Source: Caldilineae bacterium
Lineage (GTDB): Bacteria; Chloroflexota; Anaerolineae; J102
Reading direction: 5' to 3'
Length of the DNA: 6,536 nt
Assembly (NCBI GenBank): GCA_011176555.1
Contig: DUEF01000306.1
Location: 1-6,536, forward strand
The notes under the pieces are model-generated. The model was given only the letters and a program-made list of their open reading frames with translations. It was not told the origin of the DNA and made no database searches. The translations under genes were made by a program, and so were the position numbers. Below, piece by piece: positions 6,443 to 6,536 of the stretch. Every line of letters starts with the position of its first letter. Positions within the stretch are counted from its first letter, which is position 1.

Positions 6443-6536
6443 ATGATTATGAGTAATGCGTAAGGTGGCGTAGCCATGACCAAATGTTTTTGTAATCGGT
6501 AAACCGGAAGACCAGCAAACCGGGAGACCGGGGGCA
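6443..6536. other. 3' flank without a gene, containing a short direct repeat
   Basis: No coding region or convincing terminator is seen after the TAG at 6440-6442. AAACCGGAAGACC (6501-6513) recurs as AAACCGGGAGACC (6517-6529), 12 of 13 bases alike with a 16-base period, and the pattern may continue past the window. A nine-codon ATG-to-stop frame (6476-6502) follows AAGGTGG but is too short to call. Confidence 0.5.

Noticed and set aside
6464..6491. Possible terminator of the NACHT-CHAT gene (TGGC-GTA-GCCA then TTTTT)
   Set aside because: The stem is only four base pairs and the T-run begins about ten bases after it, so it does not fit an intrinsic terminator.
6476..6502. Mini-frame encoding MTKCFCNR with AAGGTGG seven bases upstream
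   Set aside because: Only eight residues; nothing downstream in the window shows attenuation or a regulated gene, so a leader peptide cannot be supported.
6501..6529. Possible CRISPR start
   Set aside because: Two 13-base units separated by three bases do not have repeat-spacer geometry.

Overview
The window carries three protein genes and their control regions. Positions 442-6536 are GC-rich with GC-rich third codon positions, while positions 1-441 are visibly AT-richer. One gene joins a bacterial NACHT NTPase, a glycine-rich multi-spanning membrane block and a CHAT caspase-like protease. Another is a surface 5'-nucleotidase lipoprotein. Large NACHT and CHAT proteins of this style are common in Chloroflexota, Cyanobacteria and other developmentally complex bacteria. 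A Chloroflexota-like bacterium is my best guess, but it is an inference; no marker gene is present.

Layout. Positions 1-441 (minus strand) hold the N-terminal 147 codons of a PD-(D/E)XK-type nuclease-like protein resembling DUF5655/NucS-like proteins; its C-terminus lies outside the window. Positions 442-621 hold its probable promoter and ribosome binding site and a weak candidate terminator for the next gene. Positions 622-2163 (minus) encode a secreted, lipid-anchored 5'-nucleotidase/metallophosphoesterase. Positions 2164-2296 are a compact divergent control region: two good sigma70-type promoters point away from each other and share almost the same -35 hexamer. Positions 2384-6442 (plus; an upstream in-frame ATG lies at 2297) encode a protein of about 1352 residues: zinc ribbon, glycine-rich motif, NACHT NTPase, about eight membrane segments, linker, CHAT protease and a C-terminal glycine-rich repeat tail. 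Positions 6443-6536 hold no gene; a short GC-rich direct repeat starts there.

How it may work together. The large protein looks like a self-contained membrane-tethered sensor and protease. The NACHT ATPase would be a switch, the membrane block an anchor or pore, and the CHAT domain, with His and Cys both intact, the effector. This would fit anti-phage immunity or regulated cell death, but the role is inferred. Three details stand out. The same motif of about 22 residues occurs beside the zinc ribbon and again as a tandem array at the far C-terminus. The linker before CHAT contains a near-perfect Shine-Dalgarno sequence six bases upstream of an in-frame GTG, which could yield a free CHAT protease or mark an old gene-fusion joint. 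The gene shares its promoter core with the nucleotidase gene, so the two may be expressed competitively.
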